Positions 10,923-23,524 of a stretch of 64,000 bases of DNA are shown here, one piece after another; position 1 is the stretch's first letter, and each line of letters opens with the position of its first letter. The notes under the pieces are model-generated. The model was given only the letters and a program-made list of their open reading frames with translations, was not told where the DNA came from and made no database searches. Source of the DNA: Coriolopsis trogii (Eukaryota; Basidiomycota; Agaricomycetes; Polyporales; Polyporaceae); assembly GCA_020543525.1 (NCBI GenBank), contig JAHYIO010000001.1, positions 4,278,001-4,342,000 on the forward strand. Direction: 5' to 3'. Both the position numbers and the translations under genes were made by a program.

Positions 10923-12550
10923 ATGCCAGACGTCTTCGTCAAGTCCATCACCCACCTCAAGGACCGCCCGAGGGCAGACCAAGCCCTCGCTCGACTCCAG
11001 AGGCTGGCTTCTCTCGTCAAGCCTATCATGCGCAAGCATGGCTGGATCTTACCCCTTCTCTCTGAGTTCTTCCCCGAGAGCCCCAATCTTCTTGGTGAGC
11101 ACCATTGTTTCGTTCTGCATCCACAAATGTCCTGACATTCGCCGCCCTGTAGGACTCAGTGAGTGTCGCAGCCCCATACTTCGCGAGGCACGCATACTAA
11201 GTGTAATGTCTAGATGTTAATGGAGGCCAGCAAATACTGGTACGACTCCGACCCCCACACAATCCCGAGAGTTTCTACGACGAAGAAGATGTCGTACACA
11301 CAATGCTCCATGAGGTTCGTTTCAGTGACTCCTGTTGCGCCCTATCACACTCTCAACGAAGCAAACCATAGCTCACTCATAACGCACACGGTCCACATGA
11401 CGACCAATTCTACAAATATCTCGCTGGTCTCGAGGAAGAGTACGAAGCTCTCCGCACCGCCGGCTATGACGGCGAAGGCTTCCATGCGCAAGGACGGCGC
11501 CTCGGCACCAATGTCTCGCATGACCTCCCTCCACATCTTGCTCGTCAGAAGGCGCTCGAGGCTGCTGAGAAACGCAGAAACATCAGCGTCGTCCTCGGTC
11601 GCGGAGGCCGTCTTGGGGGCGCCCCCAAGAGCGACAAGACCCCTCGTGAACTCGCCGCCGAGGTGCGTAGTTGGCGAGTTAGCTTTCAATCCATATATTG
11701 TTGACCGGATCTCTTTCGTCAGGCCGCGGAACGTAGAGCGAGAGACGACAAAGCCTGTGCGTCAGGGGCCGTCGCGCAGAGAGAGGCCGACAAGGCCGCC
11801 AAAGAGAGTGTGCGGGACGACGTCATCGACCTCACCTCAGACTCTGAAGACTCCGAACCCGAGGTCGTCATCATCGACGACGATCCCTCCCCGCCTTCGA
11901 CGACCCCTAACGCCCCCCAGTCAGGGACATTCACGCCAGCGAGCGGTTACAGCTCCCCGTTCTCCTCGTCATCATCGAACGCCTCATCCACCACCCTCCG
12001 CCCAGGCAGTGGCTGGTCCTCATCCTCGACCCTCACCGAATCCTCCACGCCCAACTCGAGCACCCCTCGCCTCCCTCGGCCAACGGTGCGGCGCGTGCCC
12101 CGTGGCGCGGGCGATGGCAAGCCCCGCCTCCCGAAACCGCGTTCACTGTCACGCCCCCCGTCTCAAGCGCACCCGAAGTCGCCATCGACGCCGCCGCCGA
12201 CGCGCACGAGCTCGATCTCGGTGAGGGACACGAGCTCGAGCTCGGTGGTGTGGCCAGATGAGCAGTGGGCGTGTCCGCGTTGCACGCTTGTCAACGAGCC
12301 CCTCGCTCTGCAGTGCGCTGCCTGCCTCGGGCTGCGCCCCGCTCCGGTTTCGGCCTCGGCCTCGAACGTTGATCTGGGTCTGGCTGCGGCACGTGAGAGG
12401 CGGACGAAACGCGAACATGTTCGGCGGGAGACAGCGCTTGAGACGCAACCCGAACGTGCGGGGTGGACGTGCACGGTGTGTGGTGAGCACGACCTGCCGC
12501 GCGACTTTTGGTCTTGTCGGTACTGCGGCAGTATCAAGACGGCTTCATGA
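10923..12550 (+). CDS. WSS1: WSS1-like DNA-protein crosslink protease (WLM domain)
   Basis: Five exons: 10923-11094, 11153-11158, 11214-11314, 11372-11662 and 11723-12550. Joined, they give about 465 residues. The N-terminal WLM metalloprotease domain starts MPDVFVKSITHLKDRPRADQ and holds the zinc site HELTHNAHGPHD, matching the Wss1 HExxHxxHGxH signature; exons 3 and 4 meet within this motif. After a basic helix comes an acidic VIDLTSDSEDSE motif, a good SUMO-interacting site, followed by a second one, VVIIDDD. A Ser/Pro-rich linker leads to a RanBP2-type zinc finger (WACPRCTLVNEPLALQCAAC) and a final Cys pair (CTVC...CRYC). Wss1 cleaves proteins covalently trapped on DNA and acts with SUMO and Cdc48. 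The domain layout matches the family well. Confidence 0.93.
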
Positions 12551-13196
12551 GACGCGTTGCTAGCGTTGCTTCTTCTTGCTATCTCTTGGAACGCACTGGA
12601 GACATTTTGGTCGCTGTGGGATATAGACCTCAATTTTGGTTCACCATCTCACAGTTTGTTTTTTCCGTTATGACGTGCCATCCCCCACTCAGTTGTGTTC
12701 TGGTATGTAAGTTATCGCTGATGAGACCGAACTCTTGGAAATGAACTTTGTACTCTATTGACTAGTACTCTACTGGACCTCTTTGTGTATAAGCACTATT
12801 TTTCGTTCGACTAACGTAGCCACGCACGCATCTATATTTAAGATCTTATGTATCACACTCTCATCTCATTCTACTCCGGCCCAAAGCGCTATATTAGTAT
12901 GTTCCTAATCGTCACTGAACGCGTCTGCTCTCAGACACAACATTGCAGGCATTGCAGCTGGGTTTCGTGGCACGTCATTCATTCCGAGTCCTTCGCGTGG
13001 GGAGAAGCCAAAGCCATCCTTTTGGTGTACAGCGCATATATGCGCATGCTAGGATCACCTCGTCGGTTGGGCAAGTTAACCTGTGCTACATATGGTTTGT
13101 CGAAATTACCTACTATGGCGGCACGAGCTGATGTCATAGTTGTGAGTCATAGCGTCAGTTGCTCTCGCTCAGACTCCCCCTAAAGTTCAAACATCC
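12551..13196. other. Intergenic, no gene seen
   Basis: About 650 bases, more AT-rich than the flanking genes. Short frames only. The distal part probably carries the promoter of the next gene. Confidence 0.6.
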
Positions 13197-15374
13197 ATGG
13201 CACTCCAGTCCCTCAACGACGGCCTCGCGATCCTTGTACTGCAGGATTGCGACCTCAAGTATATAGTCAACACACGCCAGGTACGATGATCATCAGCTAT
13301 TGATAGTGTCAGCTACGGCCGAGCAGCAGTGGCCCACAGACATGTCGCCGATTGTCCACCGTGACGCGGTTCAAGGCCGTTTGGCTGCACGTTTGGGCAC
13401 GATATGCAGCTGCCGGGCTTGTTCCTCGCCCTGCGTCAGAAGACGTCGACCACTTTGACGCTTCCCAGCTTGAGGCGTACATCGTCAGCTCGCTCACCTC
13501 AGAGAATTCCTGGACACAGGCCTAAGGCCGCGCTGACCCGACCTCGGTGCGGCGTCTCGACAGGCCAGATACTATCACCTGGGTCTCTTGGTTGTTTGCT
13601 CGGTACTTCCTCGTTGGCTCTATTGACTCTGCCGAGGGGGCGTTGACGTGCTACGACTGCGAAGTTGACGGGTCGATTGTCACGCAACGTCGGTTTCCTG
13701 GGCCCATCGTCGACGGACGAGTTTTCGTGAAGGACAGTAGGGACGTCATAGCGCTGGCGGTCGGAGGGATGTGAGTATCGTCGATGCAGCGTGTCGTACC
13801 ATTTGCTGACCTTGCAGACCAGAAATGCCTCCGTTTCCATCGTCTCCCTCGCACGGCAAGGAGGCAACGCGTTTCTGAAGTGTTGCGCTCATCACGCAGA
13901 GTACGCGATGCCGATGGCCCTATACGGAGACATGGTCTTCTGTGGCCTGCGAAGAGGGGCCGCGATACCCCACTCGGTCCAGTGGCGCACAGGAGCCTGT
14001 TGCTGACCTTCACAACACCTTGATCCCGAGGCAGTGTGCACTAGCTGTAGTCAACATCGGTGGTTCTGACGTTGCTCATGTTCAATTAAGGGTCCTTGCC
14101 GAGCCGCCTTCCTCCTGAAGGATCTCCTATTCACTGTCGAACCGTTATCGCCATCTCTCATCAATACTACGACGAAGATCTTGCATCATCGTCTGCCGTC
14201 GCTGCCTGGGATGTCTTTGTTCACGTGGGCGATGCCGACGGTACCACTTCACACCGAGCTGTCTTCGTCAAAGCTGGATACTCTGATCGTGCGCCATCAC
14301 AGGGCGGAAAACAGGAAAACACTTTCCACCTGGCTCTTGGAGCTTCTGCTTTCCGGTTGCTGCTGCTGGCTCCACGAGGGGATCTGGACATGTGCATTAT
14401 GTGTGCCCATTGTCCGTACCCAGAACCACTTGAAGACGGCGTACCGGATGCCGACGCACTTCCAACAGAGCTGAACCTACAGCCGTTCAACAGTTGCGAA
14501 CAGCTTCCTGCGCTATGGCCGCTGGCTCCGTTTCAGTACGTTGAGACGTCCGGTGAACTGATCGTGGGCAACATGTTCGGCGAGCTAGCCTTTGCGAACC
14601 TCTCCTTTCGAGGTGCCGATCTCATATCTTCCTTCTCCTTTTCCGCCATTCCCGATCCGTCTTTGGAAGGAGACGACTTCCAGATATCGGTAAGTGAAGA
14701 GTCACCATCCTGGTCCGCTCCGTGCTTCAGCTCATTCCATTCCGCACGCAGAACACATATCAGTCCCCTCTACTATATTCAGTAGCATCACTTGCGGCGC
14801 GCGCCTCGGCTTTGCGACGAGAGATTATGGGCACGCCGAGTATCACGGCCATGGCTAGCGCTCTCACTACGGGTACTCGTTGGAATCGGATCCGCTCATC
14901 GACGGGTGGTGCAACACCGACTCTCGGGATCTCCGCTTCGTCCGAGACGATCTGTTGCTCGCGGGCGAGGCCATCCCGCTCCTCTACCACCCGAGAGAGA
15001 GATTACAGCGCACTCGTATAAGTTGCGGTCTCTTCCTCATTTTCATCGACATCGGGCCATACTGCCAGTGGTATGCGATCCACGACACGGCGCGTTCTAT
15101 TCGCGAGGTCGGAGCGAGATCGAGAACGATTGGACTTCGTATATGCGTCCTGCGGAACCGCACGGAGGACGTTCACAGTGGCACTCTCAACGCCGTCGAC
15201 TCTTCTCCCTGGAGCTCAGAGCGGGGCGGAACAGATGGCGCGAGCAACACGATCGCGGCGGCAACACTCCGGAGGCGCACTCGAGGACTGATTCGCCGTT
15301 CGCGTTCTGGCCAGAGTGTTGATGTTATTAGTGTGATTTTGGCCAATCATTCACGTTCGGTGCTCGCCGCCTAG
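13197..15374 (+). pseudogene. F-box-like hypothetical gene, probably broken
   Basis: The likely start at 13197 gives MALQSLNDGLAILVLQDCD, an F-box-like opening, followed by an intron and VTRFKAVWLHVWARYAAAGL, the usual second part of mushroom F-box proteins. Later exons include FARYFLVGSIDSAEGALTCY, an intron at about 13771-13817, then ASVSIVSLARQGGNAFLKCC, and a long exon at about 14090-14690 with AAWDVFVHVGDADG. After the intron near 14690 the best continuation, ARLGFATRDYGHAEYHGHG, hits a TAG at 14856 and then resumes in the same frame as RSHYGYSLESDPLIDGWC. The 3' end is unclear beyond about 15000. I infer a decayed or mis-sequenced F-box family member. Confidence 0.5.
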
Positions 15375-18300
15375 AGTGACGATGGTGTGTTGCAGGTGAG
15401 ATGTGTCGGTTCTACATGTGGCGCCCTCCATCTGTTCCGCACGAACTGCATGTCGCCATCGACTTGGTTTGGCCCGGTACACACACGCGCGCGAGGCCGG
15501 CTGGGGTCATCATCATGGGCTGTGACGAACTGGTCCCTACAGGGGCATGTCGTCTACCTCTGGTTGACGAAAGCCAACCGGTGCGCCAAAGGGCCAGTCA
15601 GGTACGGGCCGGGCCTATACCCAGGGCCACACTGTTTTCCCCCAACGCGTAGCGGCGGCAAAGTTGTCGTCACGCCGTCTCGGAGGCGCATGGATTCTCT
15701 GTTCGTACCAACTGACCGGCTGCGTGCTAACTGAGGATACGGCTCTGGCGGCGACATCCTCGCAGCTCGCATGCACGAACCATTCCAGCGCGACGCGAGA
15801 GTCGGAGGGCAGGCCACGCTTCAAGGGTGGCGATTGTGCGCTCGTTGGTGAGTAGCTGATGGCTCTGTATCACGTCAGATCTGCATTCACTGACATACTC
15901 GCCGGGGTGCCATTCGACGTGTTTTGGACGCTGACATTCGGCCGTCATAGTTACGCGCGACGAAAACCTCGTGTGGTCTAGCTCAGGGAGTATCAAGTCC
16001 GAGTCGCTCGGTCATTCAGCACTCCGCATGGGTCACTCAGGAATGCATTCTGAGGCTCCACCCCGTGGACTACTGTATATGCCAAGCTATGAGCACCACG
16101 CTTGGAGCCGCGCCTGACAGTAGAGAATTAATTCCGCGAGCGCATCGGCCCTCCGGTCGGGTCGCACATCTCGGCGACCCACTGCACACCATCCTCCGAC
16201 GGTATCGGCGTGCATGTTCGAAGAGAGCTTGATCGATAGAGGTCACCTATGCTCGTGCCTGGCCTATGGGGGCTACCAGTGGTATGTTCAACTGTTGTGC
16301 CTCCTAGACGCGGCTTTCTACAGGACGAACTGATGCACTCTTCAGATAGCCATTGAGCACCAGTACACGCTAACCGACATGAAGCGCTCACACTGGATGT
16401 CTGCATGCGGCTGTCGCGTTGGACAGCTCATGTGCAGAATGTGCCCGTTCTATGGCCTTGGCCCGGCATTGTCTGCCACAGGGTCTCAGCCGCCTTGTGC
16501 CCGGACCAAACTACTGGGCCAGAGGAGAGAACGCGGTCTCCAGGAACGCAAAGTGCCCACAGGGCTTCCTTCCCAGCCTTCGTATTCCCATGAGAAGCAC
16601 GAAGGATGACGGCGGACCAGGATTAGTGTTGCCTGCGACTGCACCGCACGGACCCATGCGGCACGGCCCAAGCAACTCTCCATCTTCGCGCACAAATCCA
16701 TGGTGCACATCACGTCCACGGCCGGCGTCGTCCGTGCCCGAAGCATCTCCAATGACCGTCGCAGCGCCAGGGTGACGTGCGCACATGTGCTCCTGGACCG
16801 GACCTTCCCATTCCGATGACAAGCATACAGGGTCCGCTGGCGCTGCGTACGTACGCCGTACCTGCCACTGCCCGTCTACCGTGCTCAGCGGCCGCACGCC
16901 CGGCGCAGTGCTTGTCGCTCGGCGGCGCACGCCAGGGTCATCGAACCATATCCGGCCAGATTCTGGTCGCTCGCCTCGGTCTTCTGCGGCGCGCGCAAGG
17001 GGGTCTGCTCCCGTATGGCACTATCAGACGTTCTGCGACGCTCGTGCACATGCGTCTCGTCGACCCAGGGCGTATCTCGACGTGCGTTCCAGTCTGTAAT
17101 CTGCACTGTTTCGGACTGTACACCGTCCTTCCAATTCTCCGGGTGCAGGGCAACGTTCATCTCGCCCCTTCGTCGTCCGACCGCGCGCAGCCAACGCCGC
17201 CCGTGTCCGTTCTCAGCACACTTGGATATACATCGCATCTGAATTGCCACGGCTCCGTTGGACACGCGCGGAACCTCTGCGTGTCTTTCGCCGTCCCGAT
17301 GCTGCATTCGTCTAGACGGATTCCTAGGATGCCCCTCGTCCCAGCCCAATTCTCCCATTGGTCCACATTGAAAGCACGCGTTATGGCATCCCGCTCGCGT
17401 CCGTCGACCCTCAGGGACCCCATGCGTCTGGATCCCGAGCTCCCTCGGCTTCCCCGCAGGCATCCTCGTCCCGAACCCAAGGATTGCAGTCCGGGCAGTC
17501 GACTGGCGAAGACTGCGCGAGAAGCGCTCCGCTCACAGGACCTGCCCGCCTCCGGTCCGGGAGGCTTGCGGTCAGTTAAGGTGCGTTTCTGGAGCACGCA
17601 CCCTTGGCTCGCTGTCGTCATTGCGAGGGATACGAGAAGCCGCGCGAACGACTGGGCGGCGGATGGAGAAGGCGAGACCATTCTTTGGTATTGCATCCAC
17701 CGGGAGTACCGTTCACGCATCCCGCATGTGTACAGTCCCACCATGCCTTGGAACTTGGAAGACACGGTCGGCGTGCATCGCCGAGGCGGCGAATAGGGTC
17801 CTCGACGATACAGCCGCATTGTACGCTCGAACCATCAAGTTCAAGTTCGTTGTCACAATGTGCGATCCGGTAGCATACAATTCGCCTGTCGAGCTCCCTC
17901 AACAGACATGAGAGCAGCATATGTCGCCGGTGGAGGTAGAATCCGATACCAATCCACAGTGACACAACTTGAAGCTGCGACGAGAACCAGCCCAAAACTA
18001 CCCACCCGGTCATTGGGTTCGGGAGCTTACACTTGGGTCCGCTGTGTGAATGCTCTCTGCTCCGACTCGCTGTGGCACCACGCGTACGTGTACAGCGCGG
18101 TGTCCAGAGCTACCAGCAACACGTAACAGAGCGTCCATGCGCCGCCGCGCTCCCCTCCTCCCAAAGCAACCACTCTTCCACTGGCTGGGGCTGGCACTCA
18201 GGCTCCGCAGCAGGAAGAAGCCACTCACCGGGCAGAACGGACGGACCTGTCAGCGAGCACATAAGCCGCCCCATCCGTAGGCCACGATCGCGACCTCGTC

Positions 18301-18744
18301 GCCTCTCGATAGACGTACACGACCTGCCCACGCAACGAGCCGGGCCGCCCTCGAGCACGCGGCCCGCCGGCCGGCCCATGACGCGCCTCGAGAGCAGAAG
18401 TTCGGTCGGGAAGTCCGACGTGGGCGGGACGCGGGCCTTGGGCGGGGGTTCTCTGTACGCGTTCGGTACGGGGACCTCAGATTTCGGGGGAACCTGACCA
18501 CTGGCACGGGGCAGCAGGGAATGTTCAGCTTGAGTGCGTCCCAGGCACGACTTCTGCATCGGGGGAGTACGGCGCACAGTCCGTCTCGGAGGAGCAGGCT
18601 GAAAGGAGTCTTCATCCGGTAGAGATCGTAGACAGACAAACGTACATAACTCGAAGGGCACTCAACCGAACACGATCCGTTATCAGCCAACACTACTCCG
18701 CGCCACGATGCACCCCGCGCCGCGCTGGCAGCACGCTCGCCCGT
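15375..18744. other. 3.4 kb without a recognisable gene
   Basis: GC-rich sequence with several overlapping frames on both strands (for example 16419-16775 and 16777-17796 on plus, 16885-17463 on minus), none of which shows a domain, signal peptide or coherent intron pattern that I recognise. Splice-like motifs occur but do not chain into one model. It could hold one or more decayed genes, a lineage-specific gene, or a noncoding transcript. Confidence 0.5.
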
Positions 18745-21687
18745 TCAGTACAGCGCGACGGCGTCGAAGATGAAGTTGGGCGACTGGGAACGCGGCGAGG
18801 CCGTCAGCGACCGATCGGGCACGGGCCCGGACACGGACACGGTGGAACGGCCAGGACGCACCAGGTACCCATCGCCGCTCGAGCCAGACGCGACGTTGAT
18901 GACGAGCGTGTTCGCGCCCGAGACGAGCGTGCCCGAAGCTAGCGCGCACCCGTCAGCCTCCCCATACCATATACTCTCTACTGTCCACCGGACGAAGCAA
19001 GTGACGAGCACTCACGGATCGCATACGTGTACTCGACATTGTTCCCGCGCCACGTCCCGCGCGTCACCCCGCGCGAGTCGGGCTCGCTCGGCGCAGGCGG
19101 GGTCGCCCCGCTCCACGCGTTGACCTGCACGGTCGGCCGCCCGCCCGCGAACGCGTTCGTCGTCGCGATCTTGAGCGTGCGCGCGCCGAGCTGCGACGCG
19201 CCGAGGCTGAACATCACCGTGACCGCGCCGACGGCCTTGAACGCGGCCATCGGGAAGGTCCCGATGTCGGACCCGACCGTGTGCGTGATCCCGGACCAGG
19301 AGCCCATGCGCGCGTCCGACGGGTGCATCGTCTCGATCTTGTTCGCGTTCTTGAACCCGGCCGGGGTCCCGTCGAACTCGCCGATCTTCCAGATGTATGT
19401 CGTTTTCTGGAGGAGGAGGAGGGAAAGGGGGGGCCCGCGGTCAGATGTGCTGGTATGTGGAGAAGAGAAGAGGAGGGCCGTACGTCGTCGACGTGCGTGT
19501 CTGCGATGTTCGCCGTCACCGTGCTGCCGGCGCTGACGGTGACCGAGGCCGTGCCGACCGCGAGCTCGTTCTTGTACACTGCACGCATCCCACACGAACC
19601 CATTACAAACACCCATCGCAACCGAGTCAGCCTCCCCCTTGGCTCAAAAACGCCACGGAACCCGGGATACGCACGCGTCTGGGTGTACGTGCCCGGCTTC
19701 ATCTTCGGGCTCGTGAACGCGCCAGATGAGGAGGCCCTGGTCCAATACTGCGCAGCCGAGTTCGCCCAGCCGACGACGATCTTGTCCGTGAAGCCGGAGG
19801 GGATGCCGGACGCGGTGCCCTTCACGTACCCGCGGTCCGCGAACTTGGTGAGCCCGCTCGGGTTCAGGTCCTCCCAGAACGTCGTGTCTACGCGTGCGCG
19901 CGTGTGTGTGTGCGTGTGTATGTGCAGAGGAAGTGAGTCAATCCCGGTCGAACGCGCGCACGGATCCTCAGAGGATGCGCATGCGAGGATGAGTGGGGCA
20001 CGTACCAATGTCGGACGAGGGCTGGGCGCCGGTCGTGAACCAGAGCGCGTACGGGCCGTGCAGGCCTTGGCGGAACGCTGAGGCGCGGAAAGACGGGCGC
20101 GCGCGCGGGTGAGCGAGGCGTTGCTAGAACACGGGCCTGCTCACCTTCCGTCTGGACGTGTCCCGAGTTCTACACACGCCATCGCGCGCGCAAGAGAGAG
20201 AGAGAGGGATCAAATCACACCAGACGGGTCAGACACTCCGAGCCTACGGACGACAAGCGCGGCAGTGCCTCTCACCATGTCTGGGTTGGGAAGAGGAGAT
20301 GGGCGAGGCGTCAGTGATGGGTCCAGAACGAACCACACAACAGACCGGTGGACTGTGCGGACGTACAAAAGTAGAGCTCCGATTGGTCGCCTGACCAACG
20401 TTCGACGTTCGACGTTCACGTTCAGAGGGGGATTGAAACACGACTGTCAGCGACCGCGCGTCGATCGCGCTAGAGCGTAACTCGGGACACTAACCACCCT
20501 GGAAGTCGATGTCCCTGCGCGGTTCCAACCGTGCCCCGGTCAGCAACCGCACCGACCGAGAGGCGCGCGACAAAAGACGCGAGACGCGAGACGCGAGACG
20601 AGGGGGGGAGGGACGCACCGGAAGAACGGCCCCCCAGAGCTGCTCTCATACCCCACCCCGGGTATGATCATCCACGCGCCGATCCCGCTGCCCGTGACGC
20701 CATGGATCTGGTCCTCGATGAACCGCTTCGACGAGTAGACTAGATCATGACAGTGCCATGCCACGCGCGCGCGGGGGGGTCAGCTATCCATAACCACTCT
20801 CCGACACTCCCCCACCGACAAGAAGGCGAACGCACACTTGGACCGCGTCTGGCCGTTCACGGTGAACACGTCCGACCCCTCGATCGCCGTCCCGCCGACG
20901 ATCGTCGCGGCCGTGGGCCCGGTCGGGAGCGCGGCGCGCTTGAGGCGCGCGATGAAGCGGAGCTCGCCGATGGAGGGCTCCGCCGTCGTGCTACAAGGAG
21001 ATGTCAGTGCGCACGGGTCGCGAAAGGGGCGGGAGGAGAACTCTCGGAGGGCCACGCACTAGGTCGCCATGTGGATCGCCGGGGTGTTGTATTGCGCGAC
21101 GTACTGGGAGGTGGGCGTGAGCGTGAGCGTGCGCGGGTGGATGCGCGGACGTCCGAGCTTGGGAGGAGGGACGGGGACGACGCACGTATTGGGTGAGGGT
21201 GGACGTCTTGCAGGTGATCATGATGTAGTTGTTGTCGTGCCCGCCGCGCGTGTTCGAGCACGACGCGCTCCCGAGCCCCGAGGACTGCAAGACCCGACAG
21301 GGGGGCGAAAGGCGAAAGGCAAAAGGCAAGAAAACAGGTCAGCGCGCGGCCGAGGAAAGCACAGTACACGGTACGGAACGTGGAAGACGGGCGGGGAAAC
21401 GCACGATCTGGCTAAACTTGCTGGAGTCCTGGGCCTCGATGCCGTTGAACTTCATCGACGTGATGTCGCCGTTGGCCGAGTTCACTGCAGGGACGGACGG
21501 CGCGGGGGCAGTAAGAGCCCACGACGGGTGAGCGCGAGACGCGTGCACGCGCACCTGTGAAGACGAGCCCGGCGTTGGTGTCGACCGTCCAGGAGTTACC
21601 AGAAGCGGAGAGGCCGAAGCCCGCGAGCGTCGGCAGGGCGAGCGCGACGAGCGGGAGGAGCGCAGCGAGAGCCTTGTTGAGCTGCAT
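18745..21687 (-). CDS. rglA: Secreted rhamnogalacturonan lyase, polysaccharide lyase family 4
   Basis: The start at 21687 gives [20 protein letters not shown], a clear signal peptide, followed by [20 protein letters not shown]. Roughly a dozen short exons continue with [73 protein letters not shown] and ESSSGGPFF, then the middle fibronectin-like domain ([20 protein letters not shown]) and the C-terminal jelly-roll ([30 protein letters not shown]). It ends [12 protein letters not shown] at 18745. This is the full three-domain layout of fungal PL4 enzymes, which cut the rhamnose-galacturonic acid backbone of pectin by beta-elimination outside the cell. A GT-rich run near 19907-19925 lies in one intron. 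No break was seen in the exons followed. Confidence 0.93.
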
Positions 21688-22975
21688 AGCGAGCGAACGG
21701 AGAGTCAAGCCTGGGGCTCAGCGTTTCACGCGTGTTGACCGTGCACGGTCAACGGGGGCTCCCGTGTCGCACACCACGGTGTCTTTTATGTGCTCCGAAG
21801 GCAGGGTTCCGTCCGCGATGTCGCATGGTGGAGAGTGCGAGAGCGGAGGGCGGGCCGCCCGTGCACGCTGTGCCCGAGCATCTCGAAGGACCGCCTGATG
21901 TTCGGCAGGCGGGGTTGTCATCGCACCTGGGGCATTTTGAATTCGGAGCCGTCCCATGATCGAACGACGGTCGTTCCCCGGAGGCATTTGGGGGGGCAGT
22001 TGACTGCAGGCCAAGGGGGAGGCGTGCAGAGGCGAGTGTGGGAGATCGTACGGAACGGTCTCTGGAAGGTGCATGATCGGCCACGGAGGCAGATTACACG
22101 ACATGAGCGTCGCGAGATGGTTGGACTGTGACAGTGCGATGAGCGTGGAGGAAAAACATATGATGGGTCACGGTGTGTGGCGGACCGTTTTGCCGCTGGT
22201 ATCTTGTGAACGAGCAAGCGACGAAAGCTGGGCGTGGATCAGCTCCGAACGGAGCCAGTGGTGGTTTTCCACCATGTGTATGCGTCTTGTACACGCCATT
22301 GGCCATGAGCGAGAGGGATGACTACATGCGGCGGGCCGTTGTTAGGGCCTGGGTCAGAGAGGATGTGGGACTCGGTGGAAAGGAGGGACGTGACGTACGC
22401 TGTGCAGAGGCTGGGAGGCCTTGGATACATACCCCTCTACGTATATGCTAAGATGTCGGTCGATTGAGCACGGTGCTCTTCGGATCGACAGAGGGGCCTT
22501 GGCAAGTGAGACATGACGAGCGTTGCGGAGACAGAGGTCGGAGGATTTCCTAACATACATGCCAGCTGAGAGCTACGGCATGGATCAAACTCCTGCGGCA
22601 CCGGACAGAGGTACGTCAAAGAGAGTAGGCGGAGTCGTGTTTGACTCCGCGAGACGCGGCATGGGACGGAGAGAAGACGGAGTTGTGATGGAGAGAGAGT
22701 GTGGAATGGAATGGGCGACCAGGGGAAGGATTCGGCGTGAGAGAGAGTGGGCACATCCCGAGGTGCGTGGGCTGGAGGCAGGGCCGCAGGAGAAGACGTC
22801 GGTGCCTTTTGCGCTCGCGTTGGCGTCACCACATGAGCGCACCGGACTCTTGCACGGTTGCTATGGGAATCTGTGCAGACAGTAGAGTACGTACATGCGA
22901 GCTGCGTCGGAGAGGAATGCCAATGCATGCGTTGGGGACTCGAGTCGCCGTCGCCGGAACATGGACCCACGGGCT

Positions 22976-23068
22976 GGACGGAGGCGCGTCGACGAGGACC
23001 GGCCAGAGAACGCTGGGTGGACGGAGGCGCGTCGACGAGGACCGGCCAGAGAACGCTGGGTGGACGGA
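22976..23068. repeat. 43-base tandem duplication
   Basis: A 43-base unit starting GGACGGAGGCGCGTCGACG occurs at 22976-23018 and again, without a seen mismatch, at 23019-23061, followed by seven bases of a third unit. It lies upstream of the G-alpha gene. Confidence 0.9.
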
Positions 23069-23205
23069 TTGGGCGAGTGCGCGGCGAGAGCCGCATGTCG
23101 GCCAGCTGTCGGCGCACCTTCAATGCTGAGGCTTCAATCCAAGTCATGCGCTTTCTAGAACGCGGCACTAGACGCAAGGAGTACGTGCGGCCATTCTGCT
23201 CGTAG

Positions 23206-23310
23206 ACTCGTTGTCGTGGATGCTGCTCGTCGTCGCAGCCCGTCGTCGCAGCCCGTCGTCGTCGTCGCAGCCCGTCGTGGTCGTCGCACTCGTCGTCGCC
23301 GTCGAGCGAG
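23206..23310. repeat. GTC-rich imperfect microsatellite
   Basis: A run of GTCGTC triplets interrupted by GCAGCCC, repeated several times within about 100 bases, just upstream of the G-alpha coding region and inside a frame that is open but does not look like protein. Confidence 0.8.
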
Positions 23311-23524
23311 CCCATCGCGCGCCGGATCAGTCGTCGGGGTGGAGGACGACACACGCGTTCCTTGTCTCCTTCCAGAATTCCATCCTCGCCTTCTCACACT
23401 TGACTTTTTCCGCCCACCAGCGCTCCCTCCTCTGTCCACTTCCAGTCCTCCTCCCGCCCTCCTCCTCCTTCCTTCCCCTCCTGCCACCCCCTCTCCTCCG
23501 CGCCCCCAGCCCCCGCCGTGCCCC

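Larger units (their letters stand above)
21688..23524. other. Intergenic region with tandem and GTC repeats
   Basis: About 1.8 kb between the divergent PL4 lyase and G-alpha genes. It must hold both promoters. Apart from the two repeat tracts listed separately, I see no gene; the overlapping frames here show no domain. Confidence 0.55.

Noticed and set aside
16511..17796. Possible secreted enzyme gene in the gene-poor stretch
   Set aside because: Individual frames are long, but no signal peptide, domain motif or consistent splice chain was found.
19907..19925. GT dinucleotide run as a possible regulatory or Z-DNA element
   Set aside because: It lies in a lyase intron and is short; nothing beyond a simple repeat can be supported.
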